Shown: positions 8,983-20,142, numbered from the stretch's first letter. The stretch is 64,000 nucleotides of DNA from Treponema sp. (GCA_022010055.1 CP091737.1:620001-684000); one strand, 5' to 3'. Notes: generated by a model from the sequence alone, not told the origin. Program-made: numbers and translations.

Positions 8983-11700
8983 TTAGCGGCTTATTTCTTC
9001 CCAGCAGGAAATATCAAATACATTATTTTTCACCTTAAAGCTAGGTTTTTCTAATAACTTGTATTTATCGTAGCTTTTGTTAGAAACTGAATGTGTAACA
9101 AAAATACCATCGTTTTTTTCTTGTTTTAAAGGTTGGTTTAGAAATGGATTTTCAAGATTATTGATTATTTTATTTGAAGCTAAAAATATTGTGTCAGCAT
9201 TTGTCATAAAAGTTTTATCTATTTTTATCTTAGAAGCAGAATCAAAATCTTTGACCATAAGAAGAGGGGTGTGAGCAAGAATTTCGTTGTTATAGAACTT
9301 GCTTTCCTTGTCAGAGCCTGGACTTATCTTGTTTTTATAGCCATGGTCAGAAGTTATTACAATACGAGTATTGTTGAAACAGTTATTTTCTCTTAATAAA
9401 TCTAGCCAAAGACCGATTTGTTTTAATACAGCTACAAAAACTTGGTAATTCATAATTGTTTCGTCGTCAGCAGTCTTCAGAGAATTTGGAATATACTTAT
9501 TTTGATTTTTCCCTATTAGAACTTCATCGTAGCTTTCTGTATTTAGCCAAGTTGCATAATGCGGTGAATCATTTCCAATAAAGATGAAGCTCTTCTTTTC
9601 CTGATGAAAATCCGTAAGATTACGCAGAAAATATAGTGATGAGAAATTGTTTAAAAAAGCTTCGCTATCTTCAAGTGTATTGTCTTTTGTTATTCCTGAA
9701 AAACTGTTTCTTGCTGCCGGCAACAGAGCTTGTAAAATAGAAAAATTCGTGATTCCTTTTCTGCATATATCATCGAATTTTTATTCTTTGAGATTTTTCT
9801 CTCTCATATCTTTTTATATATATTTTTTTGAATATTCCATATGTTTTTTTATTTCAGGGAAACTCTCAAAACCTCTAAAGTCATTTTTATCACGAAAATC
9901 GGTAGAAGGCAAACCTGAAACAGTTATCGAAAAATCATTTGCAAGAAAATTTAGCGGCATTATAAGAGCTGACTCATCGTATTTTTTTTGCAATGGAATA
10001 TTACCTCGGCTGTTAATATTTTCTGGAGTATAGTCATATCCACCAAGCATTGCAGTTGAGCCGTAAAGAGTTGAATTTCCAAAAGAGATCGTGTTTTGAA
10101 AATAAGTAAATCCGTAAAATTTTTCAGCAAGCTCAGGCATTTCTTCCTGAAAAATCGGAAAAAATGCAGATGTGGCTCTATCTAGAAAAAAAACGACGAC
10201 ATTTTGTTCAGTTTTACTCAAATGAAAAATCGGTTCGATGTCGCTGTTTAGATTATCATTGTTTTGATTTGCAATATTCTGTTTATAATAATCAAATACT
10301 TTTTTTGTCTTTATTGCATTTTTTTGTGGAAATGGCTGTAAGTGCAATTAGTAAAATAAAAGTTGCATATGCACTTTCATTTTTTATTTTTCCAAATTTA
10401 GAAGTCAAAAGAATTATGATTGCAAAAAAGAAACTGACGGATAAAATATTCAAAATTGGATATAACTTTTGAAGAACGTCGCTGCTAACTGCAAAATTAA
10501 CATTCAAATTCCCATAATTAAACTTAAACACAAACGCATTTAAGACCGCAGACACAAAAAGCGTGAACATTGACTTGGTCATAAAAACTTTCGTGTTTTT
10601 GTCAAACATTTTGTATAGCAAAAGCGGCCAAACAACGCAAAGTCCTGTAAAAAGCAACGCAGAAGTTTTTACGTACGAAAAAGGGCTTTCCGTGTTTCCG
10701 ATAAATGAAAATTCTGCGGCATCGGAAGAAATCACGTTCAACGGAAGCGTAAGCCCGAGCAAAACTGCAAGTCCTAGGCATGACAATAAAAACAATGGGA
10801 AATATTCTTTTGTATCTGTTTCTTTAATAAATCTGTTTTTTAGTTTTTCTGAAAATTTAAGAAAAAATGGCAATGCGCATACAAAAAGTGCGGCTAAAGT
10901 CAATAATATTTTTTTTGAGAATTTTGCATCAGGTCTTAAAATCCAGAAAAGCAGTGCCAAAGAAATAAAAAATATTGAAATCAGAACGTGTAGGATTTTT
11001 CCTGGATTTTTGCGGGATTTTACTATGTTCTTTGCAAATGAAAATAGATTATTAAAAATCCAGTAAATTACAAGTCCGCTTGGCGAGTTATACAAAAGAA
11101 AAAGAAACACAAGCGCAAGTCCATAGATTTGTATTTTTTCACGAAAGGATGATTGTTTTGAATATGAAATCCCGGAAAAGATGTTAATTACCGTCATTAA
11201 AATCGGCAAAATGTTTATAAAAAAAGTCCGTCCAAAAAGCTGAAAACTAAAAATTCGGTCAGGTTCAGAAAAAGAAGATACTATACTTTTTATTAGTAAC
11301 GGGGGGGGGTAACTTTCAGCAACTCACTATTTGAAAGATAATGGTATGCCGCAATAAAAAATGGAATCTCAATTAAAATCGAAAGAGAACTTTTAAAAGC
11401 ATATATAGGATGATAATGATTTTCCCTGTAAAAAGTCTGCAGAATCATAAAACGCTCATCACCGAAGAAAACGGCTTTTATTCTCTGTATGCCAGGCTTT
11501 AGTTTTTGCTGAATTTTTCTTTCCTTGTCCTGCAAACTGTCCGCAATATTGTAGATTGGCAAGGCAAGAAAATTTATGGCAAGGCTAACACCGACAATCG
11601 CCCCCAAGATTCCAAGAAACGGAAGCTTTCTTATAAAAAAATTGAAAACCCAATCGATTATCAACTCGATTGGAGAGATAAAAATATTGTAAAAAATCAT
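8983..11700 (-). CDS. YidC/Oxa1-like core fused to alkaline-phosphatase/sulfatase-type domain, copy A (several frame breaks)
   Basis: Across breaks, about 900 residues. Residues ~1-200 form an Oxa1/YidC core: VSLAINFLALPIYNIAD, a cytoplasmic helical pair (KLKPGIQRIKAVF, FYRENHYHP), IEIPFFIAAYHYL and LLYNSPSGLVIYWIFNNLFS. A region of further membrane helices follows (~200-430). The C-terminal half is an AlkP-superfamily domain: FFLDRATSAFF, FGNSTLYGSTAMLGGYDYTP (probable nucleophile region) and metal-site ITSDHG. The usual groove arginine of YidC TM1 is absent (Asn in its place), so an ordinary insertase role is doubtful. Frame breaks lie at a C9 run (11301-11309), near 10340, and at A runs near 9835 and 9780. 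Its ATG overlaps the stop of the CDP-glycerol transferase gene (ATGA). It is more AT-rich than copy B. Confidence 0.75.
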
Positions 11701-12958
11701 TTTTGTCCTTTATTGTTCGGCAAGGTTTCAACCTTACTTACCATAAAATCAACAATATTTTTTCCGGCTTCGCCTTCGTGCATCCAGGCTTCGGCTTTTG
11801 CGGCGTGGCGGGCTTCTTCAAGCTCCTTGCTGTCGCTTACAGACTGGATTACTTCCTTTATGTTTGCAAACTGTTCTTCCTTCAGCTCTGTGCCGAATTT
11901 GCGCAAGACTGAATACTGCCACAACTCCTTTCCGTCCAGATCGTAGGCATCGTAAGGGCGCAAGTCCATTCCTGCGTTTACGTACATAACAGGCTTGTCG
12001 CAAAGGAATGTGTAGTCAAAAATGATTCCAGAAATCAGAAATCATTATGTCAGATTTTTTGAGGGAGAAAATATTCTGCCGCTCATAGTCCCATACAATA
12101 TTCGGATTGTCCTTGTAGCGCGCTGTAAGGCGTTCGAGCATCTCTGCCTCTGATTTTTTTGACTGCGGATGAGGGCGCACGATAATTCTCCAGCCAGTCT
12201 TGGAAAGCGGATCAAGAAGCTTTTCGCCGTATTTTTTAAGAAGACCCACGTCGCCCCAGCTTGGTGAAACTAGAACTGTGAACGGATGGTTTTCTTCCGC
12301 CGGAATCTCCGCGATGTTCTGTTTGTACACGTCAAGATAAGGGCAGCCGACTGTAACAAGCTCCTTTTTGTTGATTCCGCGTTTCCTCAAGATAGCGGAG
12401 GTCTGTCGCCTGGTAATCGCCTGTAAGAAGAACTGAGTCGAAGAAGTCCAGCCCGAAAAGCCTGTAGGTTGTGGCGTCGTTCGGCATGTGCAGAACGTGA
12501 GAGTAATGTTTTACGTTTTTGCTTCTTTTCAGCTGGTAAACCTGAAGTCCCGGCGTTGTCATAAGGACGACGCCGGCGCTCAGCATATTTAATTTTGCAA
12601 AAGCTGAATTTCCTTCACCTATGAATTCCGCCTTCACATAATTGTATTTCTGGTCAAAAACCGGGTCGTTTTTTGAAGAGGTAAGATATTCAAGAGGAAT
12701 TTTTCTTGCTTCAAATTCTTCAACAACAGGCTTGAAAGTGTTCCAGTACTGGTTTCCTTCGTTGTAGATTACGTAAGGCTTGTATGATGAATCAACCTGC
12801 GCGCTTCCGTCTTTTTTTCCGGATAAAATAAATTTGATTTTCAGCAGAAGAGCCCTGAACAAAAAGAAAACAGTCGCGGCGGCTCCAATAAGAATGCTGA
12901 AAAGCATTGAGCCGGTACCCGGATCGATATAAAGCGGTAAAAATGTTGTTAAAATCAT
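11697..12958 (-). CDS. CDP-glycerol:glycerophosphate glycerophosphotransferase-family protein (two frame breaks)
   Basis: About 420 residues. An N-terminal membrane helix begins with YIDPGTGSMLFSI; the GT-B-like Glyphos_transf domain follows: HVLHMPNDATTYRLFGLDFFD, VTVGCPYLDVY, VLVSPSWGDVGLL, IIVRPHPQS, and after repair ISDFSGIIFDYTF, the family hallmark that binds the CDP-alcohol. It would transfer glycerol-phosphate (or a similar polyol-phosphate) to a lipid- or glycan-linked acceptor on the cytoplasmic face. Breaks are near 12385 (GGAAACGC; two more A give EEKRGINKK) and near 12035 (GATTTCTGG). It starts 18 bp after copy B and ends overlapping copy A, so the three form one operon. Confidence 0.82.
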
Positions 12959-12976
12959 TGTTTTTCCTCGTGGTTT

Positions 12977-15683
12977 TTATTTTATTCCTTTCTGCCAGTT
13001 TTTGGCCTCAAAGAGATTTTCTGAAATTGTATACCAGTCGCCCTCAGGCACTGTGAATGTGTTCAGTCCGTTTCCGCCTGGACTCCAGTTGTGCGTAAGA
13101 ACTACGCCGGAAGCCTTTTTTTCTGCCGGCGGGATTTCTTTGATTTCTTTTCCGGTCGCCGGATTTTTTGGATTTTCTATGATTCCTTTTGTCGCAATCG
13201 CAGGAACATCCGCGTTTGTCATAAAGTCTTCGTTTACGGCAAGTTTTCCCTTTGCGTTAAAGTCCTTTACAAGAAGCAGCGGATGATTGTGGTCAGGATT
13301 GTAGCCTTTAGGGAATTCTGTCTGCTCAAAGTCCAGCTTAAATCCTTCAGAAGTTCCGATTCCGTGGTCGGCGACAAATATAATCCTTGAGTTGTCGTAA
13401 CATCCGTTTCCTTAAGGTATTCAAGCCACTCTCCGAATCTTTTCAGTGCGGCTATGTTTCCGGAAACGCTCCTGTATTTTTCAACCTTAGAAGTTGTTCT
13501 GTCTTCAACGTCAATTGACGGAACGTAGTCAGGAGCCTGGAGTATCTGTCCTGAATGGGTTGTGTCGTTTACAATCGCAAAGAATTTGTTTCCTTCCGCC
13601 GTAAAGTCTGTAAGTTCCGGCATATAGTCAAGAGCTGAATAATAGTCAATAAATTCCATTATGTCGGAAGTCTGCTCATCGGAAGACCACCACGAGCCGT
13701 CATCATAAACGCTGTCCCTCGCAAAAGTGGAACTGCCTTGAAAAGGCTGAACCATACAAGGTTTCTCTTAAGGCAGTTGCTTGTGATGTTCGGACGCACT
13801 TTGTCAGGATTTTGTTTTACCCAAAGGTCTGTGTATTTTCGCTCAACGTTGAATCCTTCAATTTTTTCGTAAGGCGCGCAGATTGACATATCTGGAATCC
13901 AGCTGTAGTTTGCCCAGCTTAAATCAGAAACCTGCGCCGTAAAATCAGCCTGTTCAGTAAAAATACGCGGCATTGTAAGCAGCGCTTCGTTCTGCTTGTC
14001 GACAAGTTTTTCGTTTTTTCGTTTGTTTATCTCCGCCGGAGTGTATTCGTATCCGCCAAAAAGCGGTGGAGCGCCAAGAAGAGTTCCCTGGTTCCATGAA
14101 ACTGTGTTGCGGTAAAGCGTAAATCCGTCGTAAATATCGTATAAATCCGGAAAAGCTTCAAAAATCGGAACTATGTAGGAATTTTCCGCGCGGTCAAGCA
14201 TGATTACAAATACATTTTTTCCTGTCTTAGAAACGTGGTACAGCGGTGTTATTGTGTGGACTTCCTGAACATCGTCCGCGACAGTTTTTTTGTATTCTGA
14301 ATAGCCCGTCTGAATCTGCGCGATGTGAACAAGAGAAAGTCCTGTTTCCGCAATAAGGATTACCGCAAGTATTCCGTTCAGGATTTTTTCTTTTTTGAAT
14401 TTAAGAAGAAGAACCGGGATGCAGACTGCCAGAATTATGCAAAGCGAATTTAAATTATCTGCCAGAGCGGAGCGGAGTCTATGTTTTCCGCGAAAGTTAT
14501 AAGCCGCGAAAGAGTTCCGTAGTCGCCTGAAAAAATAAACGCGTCAATCAAGGCTATAAAAAGAAGAACCGGCATTGCAACCGCAAATCCCGCCTGGATA
14601 CGCGCGTTGAACAGAAAGTACACGCAGCTCAGCCAGAACACAAAAAGCCCGAAAGTCTGTACCGTTGAATTGTAGATAAAGTAAAGCGGCGAACCGTATC
14701 CGTCTATGTTCGCGAATTCAACAGGTGAAGAGCCTATTATAAAAGAAGGTATTACTGTTCCTGCAAAAAGGCAGAGCGCTATGCTTGAAACAATGAAAAT
14801 TCCAAACCGCGATTTTTTATTTTCCGTAAGAGATTTTAATGTTGTGTCCAAAAGTCTGGAAATGTATTTTACAAGGAAAGGAACCGCCAGAAGCAAAGTT
14901 GCCGCCGCCGCGAGCAGAATTCTTTTATGCAAAAATCCGTTGTGTACAAATATGACATAAAAATCAAGTCCAAGAACCGCCGCCGCAAAAACAGCATACA
15001 GAACTTTTGCAGGATTTTTTATTTTGTAGAAAATGTTCTTTACAAGTGAAAAAACATTGTTCATCGTCCAGTAAAGGACAAGCCCGGCAGGCGAAGAATA
15101 AAGGATTGCAAGGAAAACAAGGGCCATTCCGTAGATTGTGATTTTATCCTTGAACTTAAAACCCTTTGTGTAGATTGCTCCGGCAACGATGTTTATAAGC
15201 GTCATCGCGATTGGAAGCACATTGATTGGAAAACCGCCGATTGAAAAAAGCGCGTCCTGCGCGCCCATGTCGCGTATAAAAAGGAACGAATATCCGCGCA
15301 GGGACTCAAGGTTTGAAAGGAAAGAATAGGCTGCCATAAAGAACGGAATCTGAATCAGAAGTCCGAATGACGAGCGCAGGGCCATAAGCGGATGGTAATG
15401 ATTTTCTTTGTAAAAAGTCGTAAGAATCATGTACTGCTCATCGCCTTTAAAAACCGATTTTATCCGGTTTATTCCCGGATCAAGTTTTTTTTTCTGTGTC
15501 ACGCTGAATCTGCTGCCAGTGCTCTGCGACAATGTAAAGCGGAAGACAGAGGACAGAAACCGCAAGGCTCACGCCGATAACCGCAATCCCTTCATTTTTG
15601 AAGACGCTGTCAAAAAGCACGAAAGAAAATTCAATTATCTGGATAAGCGGATAGATTATTACAGTGTAAAGAAAATTTAACAT
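12977..15683 (-). CDS. YidC/Oxa1-like core fused to alkaline-phosphatase/sulfatase-type domain, copy B (several frame breaks)
   Basis: Paralogue of the gene at 8983 with the same order and length (~900 residues). The Oxa1 core shows VSLAVSVLCLPLYIVAEHWQ, FYKENHYHPLMALRSS, IQIPFFMAAYSFLS and ILYSSPAGLVLYWTMNNVFS; as in copy A the TM1 arginine is missing. More helices (~200-440) lead to the AlkP domain: VIMLDRAENS, WNQGTLLGAPPLFGGYEYTP and metal-site FVADHGIG. The C-terminus is GDWYTISENLFEAKNW. Frame breaks lie at an A9 run near 15486, near 14455, near 13750, near 13400 and near 13225. First gene of the three-gene minus operon. Function is unknown; by the AlkP family it could be an LtaS/phosphoethanolamine-type transferase or a phosphodiesterase acting outside the membrane. 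Confidence 0.75.
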
Positions 15684-15752
15684 TAGCCATATTCCTTGAA
15701 AAAATGTTCTGAATTATACCATTTTCAAAAGGCAATAGCAAATGTATGTTTT

Positions 15753-15968
15753 TATATAGCCCGAATATCGAGTTTTTTGTAAAAAGAATAAAAGCGCAGG
15801 CAGATTGGCAATTTGAGAAGATTTTTGGCGATTGAATTAATTAAAGTGCGGAGCACCCAAATTAATACAAGCGTAGCGCGAGCCAAATCCATCTGAGCAA
15901 ATTGGAAATCTGCCGAGAGCATTCTTTCATAATTTGCAAAAAAAAAACTCGAAATTAAGGCTATATAG
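15753..15968. repeat. Palindromic dispersed repeat, copy R1 (~216 bp)
   Basis: Ends are inverted: TATATAGCCCGAATATCGAG on the left and CTCGAAATTAAGGCTATATA on the right, each next to a T/A run. The interior is itself an imperfect palindrome (GGCAGATT..AATTTG against CAAATT..AATCTGCC) with a central GTGCGGAGCAC hairpin. It is closely similar (about nine bases in ten by eye) to copies at 31507 and 48783. No coding capacity; size and ends suggest a MITE-like or REP-like element. Confidence 0.8.
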
Positions 15969-16113
15969 CCCGAATGTTGAATTTTTAAAACTTTATTTTT
16001 TTTTGTAATGTTTTATTCGTGTTTCCATAATGTTTTGTCTGTGGTAAAATATTACTATATACTCTCCGAAATTTTCATTTGAATTTTAATGCTTATCTTG
16101 TTATCTTTATAGT

Positions 16114-17620
16114 ATGAAAATCACAGCAGAAACTTTAGTACAGAATTTTTTTCGTTCCTTTACCGAGCCTTTTTCACTGGATAATTTTTATGGTCTTCTT
16201 TCTAAGTGTGGAGTAAAAGCAACAAAAGAAGAGTGTGAAGGTTATCTTGCGGGAAATCCCTATGTTTTTACTCTGGCTAACGGAATGTATGCCACAAAGG
16301 CGTGTATGTTTACAAAACAGTATTTCAGCATAAAGCCGGAACGCAAGGAGCTTGATAAGGGAGTTTTTATTGCGGGACACCGCTGCATGCCTTTTGTTGA
16401 TTCTGATATTCTGTCCTGCAGCATAACTTTTGTGTATAAAAAACATCCTTTGCCTGTGAAGATTGTTGAAATGGACAGCTCGTTTATCATGGAATTGTAT
16501 ACGCTTTTCGGCGATGAATATTCTCCGCAGTATATTGCCCAGGATCCGGCGAATGCAGGCATGGACCTTTCCGCGATGGATTACACTTTGCCGCCGACAG
16601 TAAAGATTACCGGTGTTTCAACGGACGCGCTTGTAAAAGACGGCTTTAAGGCCGGCGACAGGCTTCTCTGCCGGGTGGTTGACTGGGATAACTGCATTGT
16701 GGAAGTTGAATTTACGCCGCGTGAAGAAAATGAGGTGTGTCTTCCGGATTCCCAGGGAAATCCTCAGTCCAGGCATCTTCAGATGACAAACGAGGACATC
16801 GAGAGGGAGCACTGGTATTCCCTGCTGGAAATATCTTCTTGAAAGTTTTTCGGTTGTCGGACCGGGCGATTCAATTGAAGAGCAGCTTTCCATGGTTTTC
16901 GCGGAAAATCGCTCCAGGCTTTGTGTAAAAAACTGCGGTTCAATAGAAGAATTTTTTCTTAGGACAAAAAAAATCGGGTTCGAGCTTTTCGGTGTTGAAA
17001 CTCGCCTTTGGTTTAAGGGTCAGGATGTTCCTGCAATCGGCAGCTGGAACGAGGTGGACTACCAGATTCCTGAGGAGCAGAAAAACCTTAGGCCTGTCGC
17101 GGAAAAATTTGAGGAGGTCCCGCAGTACATCGTGGATGCCGCGATAAAAGACCAGCTTTATTCTAAAATTTGCGACATGGAGGTCATCCTTAAAAAACTG
17201 TATCCGAATTCATATAGAATTTCATCCGTGCAGCAAAAAATGATGTTATTGCACTTGAAAAATCGACATGATATACTTTCGGCAAAATACAATCGTTTTG
17301 CAGATTCTGAAATAAGCGGAGTTCGTCACAGGATACTGGAGCTTTTCGGGCAGGTTAATGCGCTTGTGTATGCGATTGACTTGGCAGGTCTGGAGCTTTC
17401 TGTTTTTCCGCAGCAGTCTATTGTGGTTCTTTCTCAGATTTATGGTCATATAAATCATATTCTGGAGGCCACCGAGTCTGACCCGGCTTCTGTTTTGCGT
17501 GACATCAATGAAATTTCAATTTCTGTTGATGGAATGCAGATGAATTTTGAATGTGTTGAAGAAGAGCTGAGAGAGGTTTTGGCGCGTGAATCCAAGAATG
17601 GATTTGTAGTCCTTAAATAG
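16114..17620 (+). CDS. Conserved-looking protein of unknown function (~500 aa; frame break near 16836)
   Basis: I recognise no domain. It has no signal peptide or membrane helix, so it is probably cytoplasmic. The first half (MKITAETLVQNFFRSF... to EDIEREHWYSLLEI) is rich in beta-type sequence with VKITGVSTDALVKDGFKAGDRLLCRVVDWD, which resembles a small barrel. The second half (from ~16850) is helical (IKDQLYSKICDMEVILKKLY, RHRILELFGQVNAL). The frame breaks at TATCTTCTTGAAAG; a T inserted gives EIFLESFSVVGPGDSIEEQL, and the rest stays open to 17620. It ends 16 bp before the EIIA-like gene and heads a run with transketolase, so a metabolic regulatory role is possible but unproven. Confidence 0.6.
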
Positions 17621-17636
17621 TTTTGTCGGAGTAAAA

Positions 17637-18095
17637 ATGTCTGTGAATCTTGCAGAGCTTATCCACAAAGGTGGTGTTTTTAATGGACTTGAAGGTTCTT
17701 CGCCTGAGGAAATCTACAAGAAAATAACGGAAATGATGGAAATTCCCGCCGGGTTGTCTTCTGATTTTGTATGCAGCGCCCTTTGCGAGCGGGAAAAGAT
17801 ATTGAGCACCGCGGTTGGAAACGGAATTGCCTTGCCTCATGCCAGAATTCCTATTGTAAAGGATGAAAAGGAACAGAGAATCTGTGTTGTCTACCTTAAA
17901 AATCCAATTGATATGGATGCGCCTGATGAAAGAAAAGTTTTTGTGATGTTTATCATCCTTTCTTCAGACCAGAAAAATCATCTTCAGGTTCTTTCCGAGC
18001 TTGTTCATTTTTTTCAGGACATGGAATTCAGGAGACTTCTTGAGCAAAACGCAAGTGAGGCTGAATTACTTAATAAGATAAGAAAATTATCGTAA
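17637..18095 (+). CDS. PTS EIIA-like protein (fructose/nitrogen-PTS type)
   Basis: 152 residues of the PTS_EIIA_2 fold. The phospho-accepting histidine is in ALPHARIP (about residue 66), preceded by EREKILSTAVGNGI, the family core. The C-terminal half FVMFIILSSDQKNHLQVLSEL is the usual helix-strand pair. No EIIB/EIIC genes are adjacent, which favours a regulatory PTS-Ntr-like role over sugar uptake. It lies 16 bp after the unknown gene and 40 bp before transketolase, consistent with one operon. Confidence 0.85.
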   Translation: MSVNLAELIHKGGVFNGLEGSSPEEIYKKITEMMEIPAGLSSDFVCSALCEREKILSTAVGNGIALPHARIPIVKDEKEQRICVVYLKNPIDMDAPDERKVFVMFIILSSDQKNHLQVLSELVHFFQDMEFRRLLEQNASEAELLNKIRKLS

Positions 18096-18135
18096 GAGTA
18101 ACAGTTTTATATAAATTACATTTTAGAGGTTAAAG

Positions 18136-20109
18136 ATGAACGAGAAAGCGATTAAGGCTGTAGCAACTTCTATCCGAAGTTTGTCGATGGATGCCATTCA
18201 GAAGGCAAATTCTGGGCATCCGGGAACTCCTCTTGGTGCGGCGGAAGCGGCCGCAGTCCTTTACGGAGAAATCCTTAAGCACAATCCTGCTGATTCTAAA
18301 TGGGCGGACAGAGACCGTTTTGTGCTGTCTGCCGGACATGGTTCAATGCTTTTGTATTCAATCCTTCATTTGAGCGGATACAAAATTACCCTTGATGACA
18401 TTAAATCTTTCCGTCAGGTTGGAAGCGTTTGCTGCGGACATCCTGAATATGGAGTTACAGATGGCGTTGAATGTACTGCCGGTCCTCTTGGCCAGGGTGT
18501 TTCCATGGCTGTAGGAATGGCTGTCGCGGAAAGCATGCTTGCGGCGCGCTTTAATACTCCATCTCATAAAATTGTTGACCACTACACGTATTCTCTTGTC
18601 GGCGAAGGCTGCCTTGAAGAGGGAATCTCTTCAGAAGCGTCGTCCCTTGCCGGAAACCTTAAGCTTGGAAAACTCATTGTTTTCTACGATATGAATAAAA
18701 TTTCAATCGACGGCTCTACGGACATCACCTTTAATGAGGATGTGGCAAAGCGTTACGAAGCATACGGCTGGCAGGTTCTCCGCGGTGATATGTACAAGCC
18801 TTCACAGATTTTAAAGCTTGTTGAAAAAGCAAAGAAATGCGCGGACAAGCCTACTCTTATCATATTAAAGTCAATAATCGGTTTCTCTTCGCCAAAACAG
18901 GGAACTGCCGATACTCACGGCGCTCCGCTTGGAGAAGAAGGAATAAAATACGCAAAAAGATTCCTTGGAATTCCGGAAGATAAAGAATTCTATGTTGTTC
19001 CGGAAGCGTACGAATATTTCAATTCTAAAAAAGCTGGATGGGCTGCAAAGGAAGAGGCCTGGAAATCTGAGTTTGATGCGTGGTCAAAAGAAAATCCTGA
19101 TTTGCGCAAAAAATGGGATGCCTATTTTAATAATCAGCCTACAAAAGAAGTTCCAGAGCTTGAATTTGCCGAGACGGATAAAATGGCGACCCGCGATGCG
19201 AGCGGAAAATCATTGAACTTTATGGCTCAGAAATATGGGAACCTTGTCGGCGGCTCTGCTGACTTAGCCGGTCCTAACAAAACTGTCCTTAAAGACTGCG
19301 ATGGAATTTTCAATCCACAGAACAGGACAGGAAGGACAATCGAGTTTGGAATCCGCGAATTTGCGATGAGCGCAGTTGTTTCCGGAATGAATCTTCACGG
19401 CGGCCTGCGTCCTTTCTGCGCTACATTCCTTGTGTTTGCAGATTATCTTCGCGCGCAGCTCCGCGTCGCTGCGTTGATGAATTTGCCGAACATCTACGTC
19501 CTTACGCATGATTCAATCTATGTGGGCGAGGACGGTCCTACCCACCAGCCTGTGGAAACTTTGTCTTCATTGCGTGCGATTCCTAATGTTCAGGTTCTGC
19601 GTCCTGCGGATGCGCAGGAAACTCTTGAGGCGTGGAAGATGGCTTATGAGTCAAAAAATCATCCTGTCTGCCTTGCGCTTACACGTCAGGCAATCCAGGG
19701 ATTTGCAAAGGCAGACAAGGACTGGAAAAATTCAATCAGAAAGAACGGCGCCTATGTGGCTCTTGACTGCGAGGGAGCACCGGAAATCACAATTCTTGCT
19801 ACAGGCTCGGAAGTTTCAACTTCAATAGAAGCGGCTTCTATTTCTGGAAATAAAAAAATCCGCGTTGTCTCTGTTATTGACTACAACAAATTCGACGGAC
19901 TCGATGAGAGGGTCCAGGCTGAAATTATCGGCGGCGCAAAACGCGTTGTGTGCGCAGAGGCTGGAATCAGCGCGGACTGGAAGCATTATGCTACCAGCAG
20001 AAAAGATTTGTTCTGCATAGACCGTTTCGGTGAGTCAGGGCCTGCCGCGAAAGTTGCGGAAGATTTGCATTTTACAGCAAAAGACCTTGCATCTCTTCTT
20101 AATGCGTAG
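18136..20109 (+). CDS. tkt: Transketolase
   Basis: An intact 657-residue ThDP enzyme of the pentose phosphate pathway, moving two-carbon ketol units between sugar phosphates. N-terminal GHPGTPLGAAEAA, the ThDP/Mg motif near GEGCLEEGISSEASS with IVFYDMNKISIDG, and the pyrimidine-binding domain with GIREFAMSAVVSGMNLHGG and HDSIYVGEDGPTHQPVE are all present. The length is the usual one for the family. RBS AGAGG stands before ATG 18136. Its frame is intact, unlike many neighbours. Confidence 0.97.
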   Translation: MNEKAIKAVATSIRSLSMDAIQKANSGHPGTPLGAAEAAAVLYGEILKHNPADSKWADRDRFVLSAGHGSMLLYSILHLSGYKITLDDIKSFRQVGSVCCGHPEYGVTDGVECTAGPLGQGVSMAVGMAVAESMLAARFNTPSHKIVDHYTYSLVGEGCLEEGISSEASSLAGNLKLGKLIVFYDMNKISIDGSTDITFNEDVAKRYEAYGWQVLRGDMYKPSQILKLVEKAKKCADKPTLIILKSIIGFSSPKQGTADTHGAPLGEEGIKYAKRFLGIPEDKEFYVVPEAYEYFNSKKAGWAAKEEAWKSEFDAWSKENPDLRKKWDAYFNNQPTKEVPELEFAETDKMATRDASGKSLNFMAQKYGNLVGGSADLAGPNKTVLKDCDGIFNPQNRTGRTIEFGIREFAMSAVVSGMNLHGGLRPFCATFLVFADYLRAQLRVAALMNLPNIYVLTHDSIYVGEDGPTHQPVETLSSLRAIPNVQVLRPADAQETLEAWKMAYESKNHPVCLALTRQAIQGFAKADKDWKNSIRKNGAYVALDCEGAPEITILATGSEVSTSIEAASISGNKKIRVVSVIDYNKFDGLDERVQAEIIGGAKRVVCAEAGISADWKHYATSRKDLFCIDRFGESGPAAKVAEDLHFTAKDLASLLNA

Positions 20110-20142
20110 AATTCTTGAAAATAAAAATCGAGGTAAAATAAA

